Of a stretch of 45,878 nucleotides of DNA, positions 44,328-45,878 are shown piece by piece (position 1 is the stretch's first letter; each line of letters starts with the position of its first letter). The stretch is taken from assembly GCA_012959605.1 (NCBI GenBank), contig DUCU01000010.1, positions 1 to 45,878 of the forward strand, given 5' to 3'. This stretch comes from Dehalococcoidia bacterium. Lineage in GTDB: Bacteria > Chloroflexota > Dehalococcoidia > Lucifugimonadales > UBA3495. Both the position numbers and the translations under genes were made by a program. The notes beneath the pieces are model-generated. The model made no database searches, had not been told where the DNA came from, and saw nothing but the letters and a program-made list of their open reading frames with translations.

Positions 44328-44678
44328 TTAGTCGGGCAACCTGGTTGATTGCCAGGCGACCATCTGCCAAGCACCGTTGCGTTTGGCGTAGACGTCTATG
44401 AATCTTAGTTCAAATTTGTTGTTGCCAACGTGGAACTTGCCGTGGCCGGTTACCACCGCCGTGTCACCCAGATTTTGAACTTCCCGGGCGCTGAGTTCCA
44501 GGGAATTGTAAATGGACTTGCCCGACTTAACGGCGTCAATGAATGACGTTTTGGTGTCCAGTCTGGCAGTTGTGTGGGTGTAGACCAAATCGTCGGCAAT
44601 AATCTCTTCCAGTGTTTGTGCATCACTTTTGAGCATCGCCTCGATGCGTCGGTCCTGTAATGCTAGTATCTCGTCCAA
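44328..44678 (-). CDS. NTF2-like (SnoaL / DUF4440) protein
   Basis: A 116-residue alpha+beta cone protein: the N-terminal RRIEAMLKSDAQTLEEIIAD helix pair, LVYTHTTARLDTKTSF and the C-terminal NGAWQMVAWQSTRL strand are typical of the NTF2-like DUF4440/SnoaL group. Members are small isomerases, hydrolases or ligand-binding proteins; which one applies cannot be told. Confidence 0.8.
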   Translation of the reverse strand: MDEILALQDRRIEAMLKSDAQTLEEIIADDLVYTHTTARLDTKTSFIDAVKSGKSIYNSLELSAREVQNLGDTAVVTGHGKFHVGNNKFELRFIDVYAKRNGAWQMVAWQSTRLPD

Positions 44679-44730
44679 TTTTGTTCTCCTTCAGTTTGGG
44701 GCGCTAGTCTCATCACATCTTCTTAGAATA

Positions 44731-45147
44731 TTAGCGCTCTTGCAGTACCGTGCCAGACAATTCGGCAATCTTGTTTACCTTTACCAGCACCGCCACACCA
44801 AGGCGGTCTGGGTCACGGTCCAACTCGACTTGGACAGTGCGCGCCATGACTTCGTCCCGGATGGCGCCAGACTCATGGACCTCAGCGGTGCCGTAAAAAC
44901 GCCAGCGAATCTTATCGTCCATGTTGTTGTACAGAACCACCACCTTGGGGTTCTCTGCTACATTTTCCAGGGCCGAGCGTTTCGCCCGCTCCCAGTAAGC
45001 CAGGGTCTCCGAGTCAAAGACCATGAGACTCCCCTTGAGGCTGAGTTGTGGCTGACCGTCTTTGTCAGATGTCCCCACAGTGCAGGACCAACCATCAGCA
45101 TGGCTCCGGTCCACCAACTCTTTCATCTCGCCGTTCATATCAATCAT
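44731..45147 (-). CDS. Pyridoxamine 5'-phosphate oxidase family (PPOX-like) flavoprotein
   Basis: A 138-residue split-barrel flavin-binding protein: CTVGTSDKDGQPQLSLKGSL, SALENVAENPKVVVLYNN and RFYGTAEVHESG match the PPOX / F420-dependent reductase family. It should bind FMN or F420 and reduce or sense small molecules. It follows the NTF2-like gene's upstream end by 52 bases on the same strand and may be co-transcribed with it. Confidence 0.85.
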   Translation of the reverse strand: MIDMNGEMKELVDRSHADGWSCTVGTSDKDGQPQLSLKGSLMVFDSETLAYWERAKRSALENVAENPKVVVLYNNMDDKIRWRFYGTAEVHESGAIRDEVMARTVQVELDRDPDRLGVAVLVKVNKIAELSGTVLQER

Positions 45148-45530
45148 ATTGAATCATCTCCACGATTAGTTGGTCAACTTCCTGCTCAATGTCAGTCATT
45201 CGAGCCCCTTTAGTTTCATTGGCATCCAAGCTGTACTCCAGCCATTCCACATGTAGGTTTAGCCGATCCAGACTTCGGCCCCACCATACTCCGCACTTCG
45301 AAGGCCCAGTTGCACTGGTAGTTCCAGCCTGCCTACCAGCCTCTTTAGTCAGACATGAAACCTGGAGATGCCGGTATTATGACACGATTGATTAAGGGGT
45401 GGTGGCACTCTTTTCTTTCCCTGGTTGAAGGACCTCTCCCCAAAGTTTAGGGCATGTGACGGATGACATACATAGGTTATTTAGCGACTGATTCTTGTTG
45501 GGTTGCTGTTAATGTTGCAGAGTCAAAATA
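45148..45530. other. Noncoding stretch with nothing recognised
   Basis: This 383-base region between the PPOX-like gene and the tRNA terminator has no convincing open frame, promoter pair or repeat. The short plus-strand frame at 45189-45395 has no ribosome site and no recognisable motif. Confidence 0.5.
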
Positions 45531-45571
45531 AAAAGGCCTCGGTTCCATTTCTGGAAGCCGAGGCCTTTTTT
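45531..45571. terminator. Intrinsic terminator downstream of the initiator tRNA
   Basis: AAAAGGCCTCGGTTCC pairs with GGAAGCCGAGGCCTTTTTT with one bulged base. T-runs face both directions. The minus-strand tRNA at 45581-45655 reads straight into it. Confidence 0.85.
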
Positions 45572-45580
45572 AGTTGCGAT

Positions 45581-45655
45581 TGGTAGCGGGGGTTGGACTC
45601 GAACCAACGACCTTCGGGTTATGAGCCCGACGAGCTGCCACTGCTCCACCCCGCG
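45581..45655 (-). tRNA. Initiator tRNA-fMet (anticodon CAU), CCA encoded
   Basis: A 75-base cloverleaf on the minus strand: 7-base acceptor arm CGCGGGG/CCCCGCT, D stem GAGC/GCTC, anticodon stem TCGGG/CCCGA with loop CTCATAA, variable AGGTC, T arm GTTGG-TTCGAGT-CCAAC, discriminator A and an encoded CCA. The three consecutive G-C pairs closing the anticodon stem, the A11-U24 pair and the unpaired 1-72 position are initiator hallmarks. Position 1-72 is C-U here rather than the common C-A. Confidence 0.95.
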
Positions 45656-45710
45656 TCGTAGGTGCTTGGGCGTAAAGCCCATGTTGGTTGTGCACTGACA
45701 GCCTTTCCTG

Positions 45711-45743
45711 AATCCCCCTTTCGCAAAGGGGACAGGGGGATTT
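45711..45743. repeat. Dispersed inverted repeat (AATCCCCC...GGGGGATT type)
   Basis: AATCCCCCTTTCGCAAAGG followed by GGACAGGGGGATTT forms a hairpin with the same ends as the repeats at 24356 and 34349. It lies upstream of the tRNA. The remainder to the window end (45744-45878) shows nothing further. Confidence 0.65.
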
Positions 45744-45878
45744 CTCCCGGCTGACAGTTAAAGAAAATAGAAACTGTTATTAGTCATTTGAAAGATACCG
45801 TAGGCTGATTGCTGACATTCCCGAGGAATCGGGTTTGCAAGCTAATTACAGCCTTGGTTCGACATTCATTGCGTGGGT

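Noticed and set aside
1-45878. CRISPR arrays, prophage, insertion sequences or a replication origin
   Set aside because: No regularly spaced repeats, transposase, integrase, phage structural genes or DnaA-box clusters were seen; the repeats present are dispersed single hairpins.

Overview
The window is a bacterial chromosome segment, about half G+C and gene-dense, with frequent TTG/GTG starts. It most resembles a Chloroflexota genome, probably the SAR202 / Dehalococcoidia-like lineage. That is an inference from content: five intact luciferase-like flavin monooxygenases (LLM) plus the remnant of a sixth in 46 kb, beside oxidative and dehalogenating enzymes, a full Pst phosphate system and selenocysteine machinery. 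No marker gene here fixes the taxonomy.

Layout. 1-5.2 kb: a partial PAP2-type membrane phosphatase, a decayed radical SAM/SPASM remnant, an orphan gluconate-dehydrogenase subunit 3 family protein, a stand-alone PhoU, an SPL-like radical SAM protein and an orphan MoxR-type AAA+ ATPase. 5.3-11.4 kb, plus strand: a DUF1232 membrane protein, HemW, SelB, the nuclease NurA and a nitronate monooxygenase. 11.4-14.9 kb, minus strand: a secreted HExxH protein, a DAO-type FAD oxidase and a Fic protein. 15.0-18.0 kb: a sulfite/nitrite reductase plus HemD-like operon behind a cysteine-codon leader peptide and an intrinsic terminator. 18.0-23.1 kb: the pstSCAB-phoU operon. 23.3-38.7 kb: an accessory catabolic block with five LLMs, haloacid dehalogenase, alpha/beta hydrolase, peroxiredoxin, gamma-glutamyltransferase, HdrB-like Fe-S protein, ABC exporter and acetyl-CoA synthetase. 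38.9-45.9 kb: a rhodanese with an in-frame UGA at its catalytic cysteine, a truncated Pgi, acyl-CoA dehydrogenase, SDR, NAD-epimerase, small proteins and an initiator tRNA.

The two strongest discoveries concern sulfur and selenium. (1) The rhodanese at 38930-39751 looks truncated at a TGA, but reading through restores a complete rhodanese C-terminus. The TGA sits exactly where the catalytic Cys of the CxGGxR loop belongs, and a hairpin with bacterial SECIS geometry follows it. SelB is encoded 30 kb away in the same window, so this is very likely a selenocysteine rhodanese. (2) Upstream of the sulfite reductase, a good promoter places its -10 box 8 nt before the ATG of a 22-codon ORF with five Cys codons in nine. 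Mutually exclusive RNA pairings and an intrinsic terminator follow, ending just before the reductase Shine-Dalgarno. This is the architecture of a leaderless, cysteine-sensing transcription attenuator.

Decay marks are common: truncated pgi, an LLM 3' remnant, a SPASM remnant, a GST-like stub, a frame-broken small membrane gene and dispersed inverted repeats with an AATCCCCC...GGGGGATT core. They suggest the accessory part of this chromosome turns over quickly.
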